From Bacillus oleivorans (lineage in GTDB: Bacteria; Bacillota; Bacilli; Bacillales; JC228), in the NCBI RefSeq assembly GCF_900207585.1, contig NZ_OAOP01000012.1, positions 1 through 64,000 on the forward strand: a stretch of 64,000 nucleotides of DNA, in the 5' to 3' direction. Shown piece by piece: positions 40,034 to 49,432 of the stretch. Below the pieces are notes generated by a model. The model did not search any database and was not told the origin of the DNA. It saw only the letters and a list, made by a program, of their open reading frames with translations. The translations under genes and the position numbers were made by a program. Position 1 is the stretch's first letter, and the number at the start of each line of letters is the position of its first letter.

Positions 40034-40162
40034 TTGCAGAAAAATGCATTAACTGATACGAGCAATGTGGCATAGATAAGATTCAAAATGTTTTTCATGT
40101 ATAAAATAGGAAGGAATTTACAAATAATACGATCAACTCAGTTAAAAACGGAGATGGTCCTA

Positions 40163-41413
40163 TTGTCAAATATGATGCCCCATGAAAAAGGAATCGACCA
40201 CACTTTGAGCCTATTGAGAGAAGGATATTTGTATATTTTAAATAGACGGCGCAGCTTCAGCTCTGATGTCTTCGAAACCCGTTTACTTGGAAAGAAAGCA
40301 ATCTGTATGGGGGGAAAGGAGGCCGCAGAGATTTTTTATGATCCTGAAAAGTTCCAAAGGAAAGGTGCAGCCCCAAATCGGTTGGTGCAGACCTTGTTTG
40401 GCAAGAAAGGGGTTCAAACATTGGATGGGCAAAAACATAAAAACCGTAAGGAAATGTTTATGTCGCTCATGACCCCTCATGAACTTAAAAGATTAACGGA
40501 TATTGCCAAAAAAGAGTGGAAGCTTGCAGCGCAAAAATGGGAACAAATGGATCAGATTATTTTTTATGAAGAAGTTCAGGAATGGTTATGCAGAACCGCA
40601 TGCCAGTGGGCAGGAGTGCAAGTACGAGATGATGAAATCAAGCATCTAACCAATGATTTAGAGGCGATGTTTGAGTCGCCTGCTGCGATGGGACCTGATC
40701 ATTGGAAAGGAAGAAATGCACGGAACCGAGTTGAAAAGTGGATAGGAGAAATCATTACCAGGGTAAGGAGTGGGGAAGTTCAACCTGCCGAACATACCAT
40801 ACTACATAGGTTTAGCTGGCATCGTAATCCTGATGGAAGTCTTCTGGATCATGAGACTGTTGCAGTAGAAGTGATTAATATCTTAAGACCCATTGTAGCA
40901 ATTGCGATATTTATGAATTTTACTGTCTTGGCCTTACATCATCATCCTGAGGAAAGAGAGAAACTTGAATCAGGTGATGAAAAAGATTACCGGATGTTTG
41001 TTCAAGAAGTCCGTCGCTATTATCCGTTTTTTCCCTTCGTCGCAGCCCGAGTAAAAAAAGATTTCATCTGGATGAACTATACATTTGAAAAAGGTACGTT
41101 AACATTATTGGATCTTTATGGCACCAATCATGATCCTAAAATTTGGGATAATCCTGATATCTTTAATCCGCAGCGGTTTGCTGAGTGGGAAGAAAGTCCT
41201 TTCAGTTTCATACCGCAGGGGGGTGGTGATTACCTATTAGGACATCGCTGTGCAGGTGAGTGGGCCACCATTGAAATCATGAAGGTTAGTCTAGACTATC
41301 TCGTAAACCAAATAGAATATCAAATTCCTGACCAGGATCTCAGTTATAGCATGGTTAGTATACCAAGTATTCCTCGCAGTAAAATTGTAATGAAAAATAT
41401 AAAGCGGAAATAA
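40163..41413 (+). CDS. cypC: Fatty-acid peroxygenase, cytochrome P450 CYP152 family
   Basis: Uses hydrogen peroxide to hydroxylate long-chain fatty acids at alpha/beta carbons, with no redox partner. I chose the TTG at 40163, six bases after GGAGATGG: it gives 416 residues and places the haem-ligand cysteine (GHRCAGE) at 363 and the catalytic arginine (LRP) at 242, the same numbers as in B. subtilis P450-BSbeta. Pro243 after that Arg is also kept. Single gene, no operon partner. In-frame ATG codons at 40088 and 40172 are less likely starts. Confidence 0.93.
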   Translation: MSNMMPHEKGIDHTLSLLREGYLYILNRRRSFSSDVFETRLLGKKAICMGGKEAAEIFYDPEKFQRKGAAPNRLVQTLFGKKGVQTLDGQKHKNRKEMFMSLMTPHELKRLTDIAKKEWKLAAQKWEQMDQIIFYEEVQEWLCRTACQWAGVQVRDDEIKHLTNDLEAMFESPAAMGPDHWKGRNARNRVEKWIGEIITRVRSGEVQPAEHTILHRFSWHRNPDGSLLDHETVAVEVINILRPIVAIAIFMNFTVLALHHHPEEREKLESGDEKDYRMFVQEVRRYYPFFPFVAARVKKDFIWMNYTFEKGTLTLLDLYGTNHDPKIWDNPDIFNPQRFAEWEESPFSFIPQGGGDYLLGHRCAGEWATIEIMKVSLDYLVNQIEYQIPDQDLSYSMVSIPSIPRSKIVMKNIKRK

Positions 41414-41524
41414 GGTTGTTTTTCATTTATGTGTGCGATGCTAAATAGGGGCAATAAGGGATAGATCTGTAGATGAATAAGAGTTGATTACAAAGAAGGA
41501 ACCGGTGTGGTTCCTTTCCAGCAA

Positions 41525-41698
41525 TTAATGATTATTTGGATTTTTTAATTGAGATTTGCTTCCGCGTTTGGAGTTGTAATGTTTGCCCTTACTGTTATCG
41601 CCACTAACCGCCTCTTGACCGAATTCTGTGTCTAACTTGCCGCTATTACTTGGCGAACTTTGATTTTGACTGCCATTTCGATTATTACGCTTTGTCAT
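41525..41698 (-). CDS. Small hydrophilic protein, spore-protein-like
   Basis: 57 residues, very rich in Asn, Ser, Gln, Lys and Gly, starting MTKRNNRNGSQNQ with an LDTEFGQE stretch. GGGAGGTG lies about six bases before its ATG, so it is probably real although short. The composition and TEF motif recall gamma-type small acid-soluble spore proteins (which carry GTEFASE), but the match is weak and I do not assign a family. It lies next to the coat-type adhB cluster on the same strand. Confidence 0.6.
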   Translation of the reverse strand: MTKRNNRNGSQNQSSPSNSGKLDTEFGQEAVSGDNSKGKHYNSKRGSKSQLKNPNNH

Positions 41699-41765
41699 GT
41701 TTCACACCTCCCATTTTACAGTTATTCATATCATTCCAATCTTTATTTGTTTCATGATTTCTGAT

Positions 41766-41808
41766 TAAAGAACCCAGTCTTGAACTAATAAAGTCTATGA
41801 ACTGGGTA
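41766..41808 (-). terminator. Terminator downstream of adhB (minus strand)
   Basis: On the minus strand ACCCAGT (from 41807) pairs with ACTGGGT (41778-41772), then TCTTTAATC. The loop is about 22 bases, so strength is moderate. Confidence 0.5.
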
Positions 41809-41815
41809 TTTGGTT

Positions 41816-42952
41816 TTATGGTTTTAATATAACTTTAATACAATCTTCTGTTTTCGTATCAAAAACCTCATAACCATGCTTTGCTTGGTCTAATGGCAAT
41901 ACATGTGTAACAACATCTCCAATATCAACTTTCCTTTCCGAAACTAATTGATACAGGTGTTTCATATAAGGTATAACTGGTGCCTGTCCAGTCTTAATAT
42001 CAATGTTCCTGTTAAAAATATCCCCAAGAGGGAATGCATTATAGCGGCCACCGTAAGCACCTGTTATTTGTATGGTTCCTCCTTTTCGAACAGCCTGAGT
42101 AGCCATGACTAAAGCACTCATAGACCCCCCTTGAAGTTTAAGTCCAGTCGCTAAAAATTCAAGGTCCGAAAACTTCCCGTCCATACCGACTGCATCAATG
42201 ACTATATCAGCGCCTCCGCTTGTAAGTTCTTTTAAGTATTCACCCGTATGTTCATGGTCTTCAAAATTAATGATTTCCACATTATTCGTACGTTTTGCAT
42301 GCTGTAAACGATAATTAATGTAATCTACTGCAATAACCCTTTTTGCACCTTTTAACCAGGCAAATTTTTGTGCAAGAAGTCCAACTGGCCCACAACCAAA
42401 AATGATAACAGTATCCCCTTCTTTAACCCCTGCATGATCCACACTCCAATAGGCTGTTGAAGCAGCATCGGCAATTAAGACAAGTTGTTCATCTGCAACT
42501 TCGCAGTCTTCAGGAATTTTAAATGGAGTGAAATTTCCATAAGGAACTCTCATATATTCAGCTTGGCCGCCTGCATATCCACCAGTCGTTTCTGAGTAAC
42601 CAAAGTATGCTCCCATTTCACCATGTGGATTGGAATTATCACATTGACTTGTTAAATCGTGCTGACAGTACCAACATTGACCACAGCTAATATTAAAAGG
42701 GATAATTACACGGTCCCCTTTTTTTAAATTGGTTACTTCTGGACCGACTTCCTCTACGGTTCCCATTGGTTCATGCCCAATAATAAAATCCGTTGGCATG
42801 TTTGGTACCATTGCGTGAATTAAGTGTAAATCCGATCCGCAAATTGCAGACGAAGTAACCTTTATGAGAATATCATCTGGTTTTTCTATTTTGGGGTCAT
42901 TTACCTCTTTTACTTCTACATTTTTTATACCTTGATATGTGACAGCTTTCAT
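41816..42952 (-). CDS. adhB: Zinc-dependent alcohol dehydrogenase AdhB
   Basis: A cytoplasmic medium-chain dehydrogenase, 378 residues, close to B. subtilis AdhB and related to glutathione-independent formaldehyde dehydrogenases. Catalytic zinc ligands Cys38 and His60-Glu61 (ICGSD, GHEPMG), structural zinc Cys90, 93, 96 and 104 (CGQCWYCQ), NAD site GCGPVG. AAAGGAGGG precedes the ATG. It is the third gene of a minus-strand operon after two coat-type genes, the same set (yraG-yraF-adhB) as in B. subtilis. The natural alcohol or aldehyde is unknown. Confidence 0.88.
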   Translation of the reverse strand: MKAVTYQGIKNVEVKEVNDPKIEKPDDILIKVTSSAICGSDLHLIHAMVPNMPTDFIIGHEPMGTVEEVGPEVTNLKKGDRVIIPFNISCGQCWYCQHDLTSQCDNSNPHGEMGAYFGYSETTGGYAGGQAEYMRVPYGNFTPFKIPEDCEVADEQLVLIADAASTAYWSVDHAGVKEGDTVIIFGCGPVGLLAQKFAWLKGAKRVIAVDYINYRLQHAKRTNNVEIINFEDHEHTGEYLKELTSGGADIVIDAVGMDGKFSDLEFLATGLKLQGGSMSALVMATQAVRKGGTIQITGAYGGRYNAFPLGDIFNRNIDIKTGQAPVIPYMKHLYQLVSERKVDIGDVVTHVLPLDQAKHGYEVFDTKTEDCIKVILKP

Positions 42953-42969
42953 AATAGTTATCCCTCCTT

Positions 42970-43329
42970 TTATTGATTTGGTGTTGCAAACATACCGCCT
43001 CTGTCGGTGTCCATAGGGAATAGATTCATTTTTCCAATTTGAACGGCGGTTTCTGCTCCTTTTAAATCTATTGGGAACTGATCTTTAAAGTTATAAGGAT
43101 GGAGCCATTTATTTTCAATCATTAAATCCGTAATTTCTCCATGTAAATCGATTGCAGCTTCCAATTGTTTAGTTAATACCTTTCTGAGTTCCGGGTTGGA
43201 CGTCTCTGATATAGCAAATCCATAATTGCGAATTCCATTTTTTACAGATAATAAAAAATCTAATGCAAATGTAGAATCGGCTAAGTTGGGCATCCCTTCG
43301 GCATTTCTTGGGTCTAGATAATCTTGCAT
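42970..43329 (-). CDS. yraF: CotF-family spore coat protein (YraF-like)
   Basis: 119 residues of the Coat_F family: a helical bundle with ALDFLLSVKNGIRNYGFAIS, SNPELRKVLTKQL and a HPYNF turn. An acidic N-terminus DYLDPRNAEGMPN and a C-terminal tail frame the domain. AGGAGG lies six bases before the ATG. It lies between the small YraG-like gene and adhB on the minus strand; its partner pair faces the other way at 43728. Expected to be spore-coat associated by family. Confidence 0.8.
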   Translation of the reverse strand: MQDYLDPRNAEGMPNLADSTFALDFLLSVKNGIRNYGFAISETSNPELRKVLTKQLEAAIDLHGEITDLMIENKWLHPYNFKDQFPIDLKGAETAVQIGKMNLFPMDTDRGGMFATPNQ

Positions 43330-43343
43330 TTTTCTGCCTCCTG

Positions 43344-43553
43344 CTATTGAATGATTTGGCTTTGATTATAAAAAGGGAGTAGTTCATTTATGTCCTGAAT
43401 GGATTGTTTAACATCTTTTTCCATAAGCTTTTTTAACTCATTATTAAAGCATATTCCTTGCATTAATTTTGATCTAACTAAACACACTGTTTTGAAATTG
43501 ATGATCTCGTGTGTTTCTAATGTTTCATGCATTGCCAATTTTTCCATATCCAT
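43344..43553 (-). CDS. yraG: Small coat-cluster protein (YraG-like)
   Basis: 69 residues, helical, with HETLETHEIINFKTVCLVRSK, closely similar to the protein at 43728 (HETLEVHELLTFKNLCLTKSS). This kind of small partner precedes CotF-type proteins in Bacillus. The ATG at 43553 was chosen because GGAGGTGAG lies just upstream. First gene of the minus-strand operon. Confidence 0.75.
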   Translation of the reverse strand: MDMEKLAMHETLETHEIINFKTVCLVRSKLMQGICFNNELKKLMEKDVKQSIQDINELLPFYNQSQIIQ

Positions 43554-43727
43554 GTGGCTCACCTCCAGTTTACTATGTATTTTCCCCTAACTAACTTTTC
43601 TTATATGCATTAATATTCAAGGGGAAAAATGAATTTGATAAGGGGGACTGCAAATAATAATGAATATTACTGCTCAACCTTTGAGAATATAAAAGAACAA
43701 AATACCGGAAATAATGGAGTGAAAAGT
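43554..43727. promoter_or_regulatory. Divergent promoter region of the two coat-gene pairs
   Basis: 174 AT-rich bases between divergent starts. Mother-cell or forespore sigma promoters are expected. Weak candidates exist on the plus strand (GAATA, 18 bases, GAATATA near 43660-43692), but none is convincing. Confidence 0.35.
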
Positions 43728-43934
43728 ATGTCAAAATATTTAGGATTGCACGAAACTCTAGAAGTTCACGAATTGTTGACCTTTAAAAACCTCTGCTTAA
43801 CCAAATCGTCGACGATGAGCGTATTAGCACAAGATGAAGAATTAAAAACAATACTTTCAAATGACGTTACTGCAGGACAACAGCATATTAAGCAATTACT
43901 GCAATTTTTAACCAATCGGGAGGTGCAACAATGA
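43728..43934 (+). CDS. yraE: Small coat-cluster protein (YraE-like)
   Basis: 68 residues, a paralogue of the divergent YraG-like protein, with LGLHETLEVHELLTFKNLCL. The ATG at 43728 follows GGAGTG by five bases and matches the paralogue's start; an upstream ATG at 43629 adds an unrelated stretch. It overlaps the next gene by four bases (ATGA). Confidence 0.78.
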   Translation: MSKYLGLHETLEVHELLTFKNLCLTKSSTMSVLAQDEELKTILSNDVTAGQQHIKQLLQFLTNREVQQ

Positions 43935-44239
43935 ACCGATTTATTCAAAACATAGTCGGGATGGGTGGAATGACCGATCAGGTTATAGCAACAGACTTTT
44001 TAATTTCTGCTAAAGCTGGGGTTAGAAACTACACGGCTGCCATTACAGAAGCCGCTACTCCCGAATTACGAAAGGTATTAAGAGAACAATTACGAGATGC
44101 GATTCAAACACATGAGAATATTACCAACTATATGATCGCAAAGGGCTATTACCATCCACACGATTTAAGTGAGCAGCTTCAGGTTGATTTAACTGCTTCG
44201 AACACAGCAACTAACTTGGCGCAACAGCAAAATGGTTAA
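43931..44239 (+). CDS. yraD: CotF-family spore coat protein (YraD-like)
   Basis: 102 residues of the Coat_F family, paralogous to the YraF-like protein (TDFLISAKAGVRNYTAAIT, TPELRKVLREQL, YYHPHDL). It has a shorter N-terminus and a Gln/Asn-rich tail (AQQQNG). GGGAGGTG precedes the ATG, and the start overlaps the stop of the small partner gene. Two hairpins follow. Confidence 0.8.
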   Translation: MNRFIQNIVGMGGMTDQVIATDFLISAKAGVRNYTAAITEAATPELRKVLREQLRDAIQTHENITNYMIAKGYYHPHDLSEQLQVDLTASNTATNLAQQQNG

Positions 44240-44326
44240 TTCGAATAGTTAATCGAGGATTTTTGAAATCTAATAGTGGCGGGTTGATACTAGTACTAAT
44301 TTCATCTCTTTATCAGCCTTAACCAA

Positions 44327-44370
44327 AAAGCACACCCCCTTTAAAAGTGGTGTGCTTCAAAATTTTTTCA
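44327..44370 (+). terminator. Terminator after yraD-like gene
   Basis: AAGCACACC and GGTGTGCTT form a 9-bp stem around about 11 bases, then CAAAATTTTTTC. Confidence 0.75.
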
Positions 44371-44399
44371 AAGGAATAGGTTAGTTCAAATAGGTGGAG

Positions 44400-44431
44400 G
44401 CGTTAATCCTAGCAGGATTAACGCTCTTTTT
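44400..44431 (+). terminator. Second strong hairpin before the AraC gene
   Basis: GCGTTAATCCT and its exact complement surround a 3-base loop and TCTTTTTG follows. Two terminators in a row isolate the coat genes from the AraC gene. Confidence 0.75.
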
Positions 44432-44521
44432 GTTGAAGTTATTGAACTTAATGGGCACATTAGTTCAAGACTAGTTTTAACCTGTAATGTCTACATATCT
44501 AAATAGGGGGATAAAATTCAA

Positions 44522-45358
44522 ATGGGTATAATTGATTTTACTGTACTTCCGCCTGTGGGAACCCTATGTAATGATGTTGATAGTTTTAGAATAGCCAGAT
44601 ACGGCGGAGAAGAAGCATTATCTATTAAGGTATGTCCTCATGGGTTTCCAGGAATAGTTTTTCAGCAAAACAACGGGCAGTCCGCGATTAAAGACATTAA
44701 CACCAAATCAGGACGTGTAATAGACATACCGACTCTATATATTCATGGTCAGGTAAAAGAACTTGCTATTATGAATTTTAAACAAGGACCGTTTGTAACC
44801 ATTCAAGTCGTTCTTAAACCCCATGCCTTAAGAACTTTATTTGGTATGGATGTATCCACATTAACCAATAATTCCTTCGGTTTTGCTGAAATAGGAATGG
44901 AGGATCTGAATAGGCAGCTATTAGATGCAAAAGACAATAAGCATTATATAAAACTGTTAACTGATTTTTTAATGGAAAAACAAAGTCAAGGCTACCCAAG
45001 GGATACTTTAGTGGAACAGAGCCTCTGTTTAATTAATAAAAATATTAGTTTTGTAACAGTAAAATATTTAATTGAACAATTGCACATTTCAGAGCGGCAA
45101 TTTGAAAAAAGATTTGTACAATGTGTTGGCATTACTCCGCAAGCTTTTATTCGAATAAAACGGGTCAATGAAGCGATTAAGCTTATGGATACAGACAGAT
45201 ACGAAAGGCTAAGTGATATAGCTCGGGCTCTAAATTATTATGACCAGTCACATTTCATACGGGATATAAAGGAATTCTCTGGAATCACACCTAAAAGCAT
45301 TTCTCAAAAAGTAAATAGCTTTCATCATGATCACATAAGTTCCTCTTACTTAGTATAA
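44522..45358 (+). CDS. AraC-family transcriptional regulator
   Basis: 278 residues. The C-terminal ~100 residues hold two helix-turn-helices (VKYLIEQLHISERQFEKRF and LSDIARALNYYDQSHFIRDIKEFSGITP), the AraC/XylS signature. The N-terminal 150 residues are an unassigned sensor domain starting LPPVGTLCNDVD, resembling the DUF6597-type sensor of other AraC proteins. GGGGG precedes the ATG by about ten bases. The next genes (reductase and DUF1801) may be its targets, by proximity only. Confidence 0.82.
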   Translation: MGIIDFTVLPPVGTLCNDVDSFRIARYGGEEALSIKVCPHGFPGIVFQQNNGQSAIKDINTKSGRVIDIPTLYIHGQVKELAIMNFKQGPFVTIQVVLKPHALRTLFGMDVSTLTNNSFGFAEIGMEDLNRQLLDAKDNKHYIKLLTDFLMEKQSQGYPRDTLVEQSLCLINKNISFVTVKYLIEQLHISERQFEKRFVQCVGITPQAFIRIKRVNEAIKLMDTDRYERLSDIARALNYYDQSHFIRDIKEFSGITPKSISQKVNSFHHDHISSSYLV

Positions 45359-45431
45359 ATGACGGGATAATACAATTATTGCAATTTGTTCCATGTTAAT
45401 CTGTCTATATTAAATCTAGGAGGCATGAAAC

Positions 45432-46007
45432 ATGAGGAAAGTTACAATGTTAAACAGAATATCAATGGATGGTTACTTTGCCAGTCTGAATCACACCAAT
45501 TTTGGCATGGATTGGTTTATTCATGACCCAGAGGTGGATAAAGAAGTTCGAAGCGGGGATGGACAAGTCGATACTCTCATTTTAGGTGCTGCTACATACA
45601 AAGGTTTTGAGCGCAGCTGGGTTCCTTTTTTAAATGATCCCAATGCTCCTAAGGAATTAAAGGCAGTAGCTGAAGAATTGACTAATATGAAAAAGGTTGT
45701 ATTTTCAACAAATCTGAAAGAAGCAAATTGGGAAAATACAATAATATTTGCAGATAAACCTGCTCAGGTTATTCGGGAATTAAAATCAGAGGAAGGCTCT
45801 GATATGCTTATCATGGGAAGTGGGTCTATTGTTCAGCAGCTTGCATTAGAGGGACTGATTGACGAATATCTATTTATTGTCACTCCAGTAGTCGCAGGGG
45901 AGGGAAAGCCTCTATTTATAAATGTGAAACAATTCGGACTAGAACTTTTTAAAGCAAAACCATTTAAATCAGGTAACGTACTTTTACACTATACTTTAAA
46001 AAGATAG
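45432..46007 (+). CDS. Dihydrofolate-reductase-fold protein (RibD C-terminal family)
   Basis: 191 residues of the RibD_C fold: RKVTMLNRISMDGYFAS at the start, GAATYKGFE near 58 and IMGSGSIVQQLALEGLIDEYLF near 130, the NADPH-binding strand-helix pattern. Probably an NADPH-dependent reductase of unknown substrate; not a folate enzyme by evidence here. AGGAGG precedes the ATG. Likely same unit as the next gene. Confidence 0.82.
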   Translation: MRKVTMLNRISMDGYFASLNHTNFGMDWFIHDPEVDKEVRSGDGQVDTLILGAATYKGFERSWVPFLNDPNAPKELKAVAEELTNMKKVVFSTNLKEANWENTIIFADKPAQVIRELKSEEGSDMLIMGSGSIVQQLALEGLIDEYLFIVTPVVAGEGKPLFINVKQFGLELFKAKPFKSGNVLLHYTLKR

Positions 46008-46049
46008 TAAAAGATGGAAAAAAGGAAAATGAAAGGAGGACAAAACTTA

Positions 46050-46490
46050 GTGCCTACAAATAAAAAAGCAGGTAATCAACAGTTAAAATCAAGGAAAGTA
46101 TCTGGTTCCCAACAGGTAACAGAATTTATGGAAAATCTAGATCACCCTCTTAAAGAAGAAATAGATGCAGTGAGAAAAATCATTTTAAGCACTAATGGAC
46201 AAATTACTGAACAGATCAAATGGAATGCTCCGAGTTTCTGTTTTAATAATGAAGACAGGATCACTTTTAATCTGCATGGAAAGGGAATGTTTAAACTTAT
46301 CTTTCATTGTGGCGCCAAGGTAAAAGATAGGGCAGATAAGGAACCTTTATTTGTTGATGATACAGGTATATTGGAGTGGGTTTCAGGCGACAGAGCAATT
46401 GTAAAAATTACTGATAATAATGACGTAAAAGCTAAAGAAGCAAAACTTAGAGATGTAGTAACTAAGTGGTTAGCAATAACTGCTTCTTAG
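46050..46490 (+). CDS. DUF1801 protein
   Basis: About 146 residues with the DUF1801/YdhG fold: VTEFMENLDHPLKEEIDAVRKII, then ITEQIKWNAPSFCF and a GKGMFKLIFHCGAK strand. Function unknown. The start is uncertain: GTG at 46050 has AGGAGG ten bases upstream; ATG codons at 46014 and 46029 lack a site. Another DUF1801-type protein lies at 62140. Confidence 0.75.
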   Translation: MPTNKKAGNQQLKSRKVSGSQQVTEFMENLDHPLKEEIDAVRKIILSTNGQITEQIKWNAPSFCFNNEDRITFNLHGKGMFKLIFHCGAKVKDRADKEPLFVDDTGILEWVSGDRAIVKITDNNDVKAKEAKLRDVVTKWLAITAS

Positions 46491-46497
46491 AGGTTTT

Positions 46498-46557
46498 AAA
46501 ATAAAAGTATATAGAACAATCGTACCTGAAGTATGTTCTATATACTTTTATTTTTGA
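46498..46557 (+). terminator. Long perfect-stem terminator
   Basis: A 17-bp perfect stem (46502-46518 with 46534-46550) extended by A/T pairs, with a 15-base loop and five T. It can work in both directions. The next 240 bases are AT-rich with nothing recognised. Confidence 0.85.
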
Positions 46558-46796
46558 GGAATTTATCTTAAGTAAAGGTCTGGCTAACAGAAGTATATAA
46601 AATTCAGAAAATCACTGAAGAAATAGAAATAGAGAAGATGGTTGTTTATTATTTATAGCTAATCTCTGTCCTCCCTCAGCTATCATCTCCTCAACTTAAA
46701 TACGACAGTCATTCTCATTTTTTTGAGACGTTTTTCCAAAACCATCGTCTATATCAATGTAAGCAAAGTATTAAAACTGTAATAGAGGGGATGTAG

Positions 46797-48725
46797 ATGA
46801 TTAAAAAACTCTGGATTTTAACTGGTTTATTGGTTTTTGGAATGGCGACTTCATTCATTTTTGCAAATGATCACAAAGAAGAAGTGAGAATGGCTCCGGC
46901 TCCAGAAGTTGAACCTTTAGATGTCGTTGGCTCCTATGACGGCTTTAAGAAAATGATGAAAGAAATAGAAAAGGATAGAAGCAGATTTTTTGCGTTTGAT
47001 GCAGTAGCCATGGAAGCAGAAAGTTCGGATGGTGCTGTAGAACAAAAATCAGCAAGCTCTGATAGTGCGTCAGGGGCTGACTATTCAACAACAAATGTTC
47101 AAGTTAATGGGGTAGATGAAGCAGACCGAATCAAAACAGATGGAAAATACATGTACCAAGTTAAAGAAAATCATTTAATCATTTCAAGTGTATACCCTGC
47201 CAATGAAATGAAAGTTGTTTTTCAAAAGGAATATGAAGATGACTTTTATCCTTCAGAATTGTATGTAGATGATAAACAGCTGATCGTAATCGGTCATGGT
47301 CAGTTTAAAGACCCGAATATTAAATCAGATGTAAAAAGTGAGCCTTACTATTATCCTCACTCTAGTGTAAAGGTTTTAATTTATGATTTGCATGATCGGC
47401 ATAATCTAGAACTCATTCGTGAAGTGGAAGTTGAAGGACACTATAACTCTTCACGAAAAATAGGGAACAGCATATATCTGGTTTCAAACAAATATATTCC
47501 CGTCCATATCTTCGATAAAGATGAAACACCTGATGAAGACATTTTTAAACCAGCCTATAAAGACAGTGTTTTAGGAGAAGAGATCAAACGGCCAAATTGG
47601 GACCAGATTTATTACTTTCCTGAATTTGAAGAACCGAATTATCTTATAGTATCTGGAATTGATTTAAGCAATCCTGAAAAACCGGCATCGATATCGACTT
47701 ATTTAGGGGCAAGTCAAAATATTTATGCATCAAAAGAACATTTATACGTGTCAAAACCCAATTTTTCCGAAAGTGGTTTCTTATTGAATCCTGCTGTTGA
47801 TATAAATACCACCATATTTAAATTTAAATTAGAAAACGGAAATGCTTCGTATATAGCTGAAGGGGAAGTGGAAGGGCAAATCTTAAACCAATTCTCTATG
47901 GATGAACACAATGGCTATTTCCGAATTGCAACGACTACAGGGGAAGTATGGAATGAGAAGAATGCTTCTAAAAATCATTTGTTTATTTTAGATCAAAATC
48001 TAAAGAAAACAGGTGAAATAAGAGATATTGCGCCAAATGAGGCCATATACTCCGTCCGCTTTATGGGAGATAGAGGCTATATGGTTACCTTTAAAAAAGT
48101 GGACCCGCTATTCGTCTTTGATTTAAAAGATCCACATAACCCATCGATTCTCGGAAAACTGAAGATCCCCGGATATAGTGATTACTTACATCCTTATGAT
48201 GAAAATCATATTATTGGCTTTGGTAAAGATGCGGTTGAAGCAACAAAAGGAGATTTTGCCTATTACCAGGGAATGAAAATGGCGTTATTTGATATTACCG
48301 ACGTGAACAACCCAAAAGAAAAATTTGTTGAATTCATTGGTGATCGAGGTACCGAATCGGAACTCCTCTATAACCATAAAGCCTTACTTTTTTCTAAGGA
48401 AAAAAATCTGATTGCATTCCCTGTCAGACTACATGAATTACCAGATGGAATCGACAATACAGACGGAAACGCATATGGTGATTTTACGTTCCAAGGCGCC
48501 TTTGTTTATGGATTAGATTTAGAAAAAGGGTTTACATTAAAGAAACAAATTACGCATATATCAGAAGATGATACATTGAGAATGGGCGACTATCCTGATT
48601 ACCAAAAAGAAGTACAGCGCATCATGTATATTGAAGACACCTTATATACAATGTCAAATCACAAGATTGAAGCTCATGATTTAAATACTTTCAACAAACA
48701 GGGAGAGTTAGTTCTTCCTTATTAA
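46797..48725 (+). CDS. Secreted beta-propeller protein (Beta_propel family)
   Basis: 642 residues. A signal peptide (1-23, LLVFGMATSFIFA) is followed by the family hallmark STTNVQVNGVDEADRIKTDGKYMY near 100 and repeated beta blades such as SVRFMGDRGYMVTFKKVDPLFVFDL. Found outside the cell or wall-bound in many Bacilli; function unknown. AGAGGGG precedes the ATG. Monocistronic, between two terminators. Confidence 0.85.
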   Translation: MIKKLWILTGLLVFGMATSFIFANDHKEEVRMAPAPEVEPLDVVGSYDGFKKMMKEIEKDRSRFFAFDAVAMEAESSDGAVEQKSASSDSASGADYSTTNVQVNGVDEADRIKTDGKYMYQVKENHLIISSVYPANEMKVVFQKEYEDDFYPSELYVDDKQLIVIGHGQFKDPNIKSDVKSEPYYYPHSSVKVLIYDLHDRHNLELIREVEVEGHYNSSRKIGNSIYLVSNKYIPVHIFDKDETPDEDIFKPAYKDSVLGEEIKRPNWDQIYYFPEFEEPNYLIVSGIDLSNPEKPASISTYLGASQNIYASKEHLYVSKPNFSESGFLLNPAVDINTTIFKFKLENGNASYIAEGEVEGQILNQFSMDEHNGYFRIATTTGEVWNEKNASKNHLFILDQNLKKTGEIRDIAPNEAIYSVRFMGDRGYMVTFKKVDPLFVFDLKDPHNPSILGKLKIPGYSDYLHPYDENHIIGFGKDAVEATKGDFAYYQGMKMALFDITDVNNPKEKFVEFIGDRGTESELLYNHKALLFSKEKNLIAFPVRLHELPDGIDNTDGNAYGDFTFQGAFVYGLDLEKGFTLKKQITHISEDDTLRMGDYPDYQKEVQRIMYIEDTLYTMSNHKIEAHDLNTFNKQGELVLPY

Positions 48726-48738
48726 ACATAAGTAACTG

Positions 48739-48771
48739 AAAAGATCGTCTGTGGAGGCGATCTTTTTCTGT
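48739..48771 (+). terminator. Terminator after beta-propeller gene
   Basis: AAAAGATCG and CGATCTTTTT form a 9-bp stem with a 9-base loop. Confidence 0.85.
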
Positions 48772-48922
48772 GCACTTTTTTTAAAAATCGAGTTCAAGAC
48801 GAATTTTGCTTTTGTTAGGGACGTAAGTAATAACAAAAGCAAAAGAATAGTCTAACTAAAAATAGTTTGTTCGGAATTTTATTTAAGATAATGGGGATAA
48901 TATCTGCATTTTCTAGATCATT

Positions 48923-48971
48923 CTGGTGCCTGTCTCTTGCTGTATGACTGTACACCAGGGAACAGGCACCT
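48923..48971. repeat. Inverted GGTGCCTGT repeat
   Basis: GGTGCCTGT at 48925-48933 and ACAGGCACC at 48962-48970 form a hairpin around 28 bases. The GTGCCTGTC text also appears at about 20042. It is a known-looking dispersed intergenic repeat in Bacillaceae. It lies in a 300-base gap with no gene. Confidence 0.6.
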
Positions 48972-49025
48972 ATTTTGATTTTAAAACATGAGTGATTTTA
49001 CTCATTAGTCCTAACATCGGTTTTT

Positions 49026-49205
49026 TCACTGCTTAAATTGATCGGGATTTTCCCGTGCAAAGGCTCCTCCCTCTCGAATTGTTTCAGCAAGTGCCTCCTT
49101 TGCAAGGTTTTCCGCACTTATTTCTTCCTTATACTTTTTCTGACCAGAAGGGTCAACTGCTGATTTACCTTTTAATTCTGATTTAGAACCTGATTCGTTA
49201 GTCAC
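49026..49205 (-). CDS. Small hydrophilic protein, unrecognised
   Basis: 59 residues, Glu/Lys/Ser/Ala-rich, MTNESGSKSELKGKS to ENPDQFKQ. AAAGGAGG lies eight bases before the GTG start, which is the main reason to accept it. It has no signal peptide or membrane segment. The composition would fit a small spore or stress protein but no family is recognised. Confidence 0.55.
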   Translation of the reverse strand: MTNESGSKSELKGKSAVDPSGQKKYKEEISAENLAKEALAETIREGGAFARENPDQFKQ

Positions 49206-49432
49206 TGTTGTAACCTCCTTTCTCATGTTTAGTATGGTTCTATCGAGAACAAATAAAACAGAAGCAATGCCAGGATGACTAATAAAAAAGGAAAAGCGAG
49301 ACCCGAGGTTATGTAGTTGTTTACCTTACAGTGTTCCAGTAACTTATAGAAATATGATTAAGGCTGCGAGAAGAAGGAATGCTATTTCTATAGCAGCCTA
49401 AAAAAGGGATACCAATTACAGGAGGAAAACCA

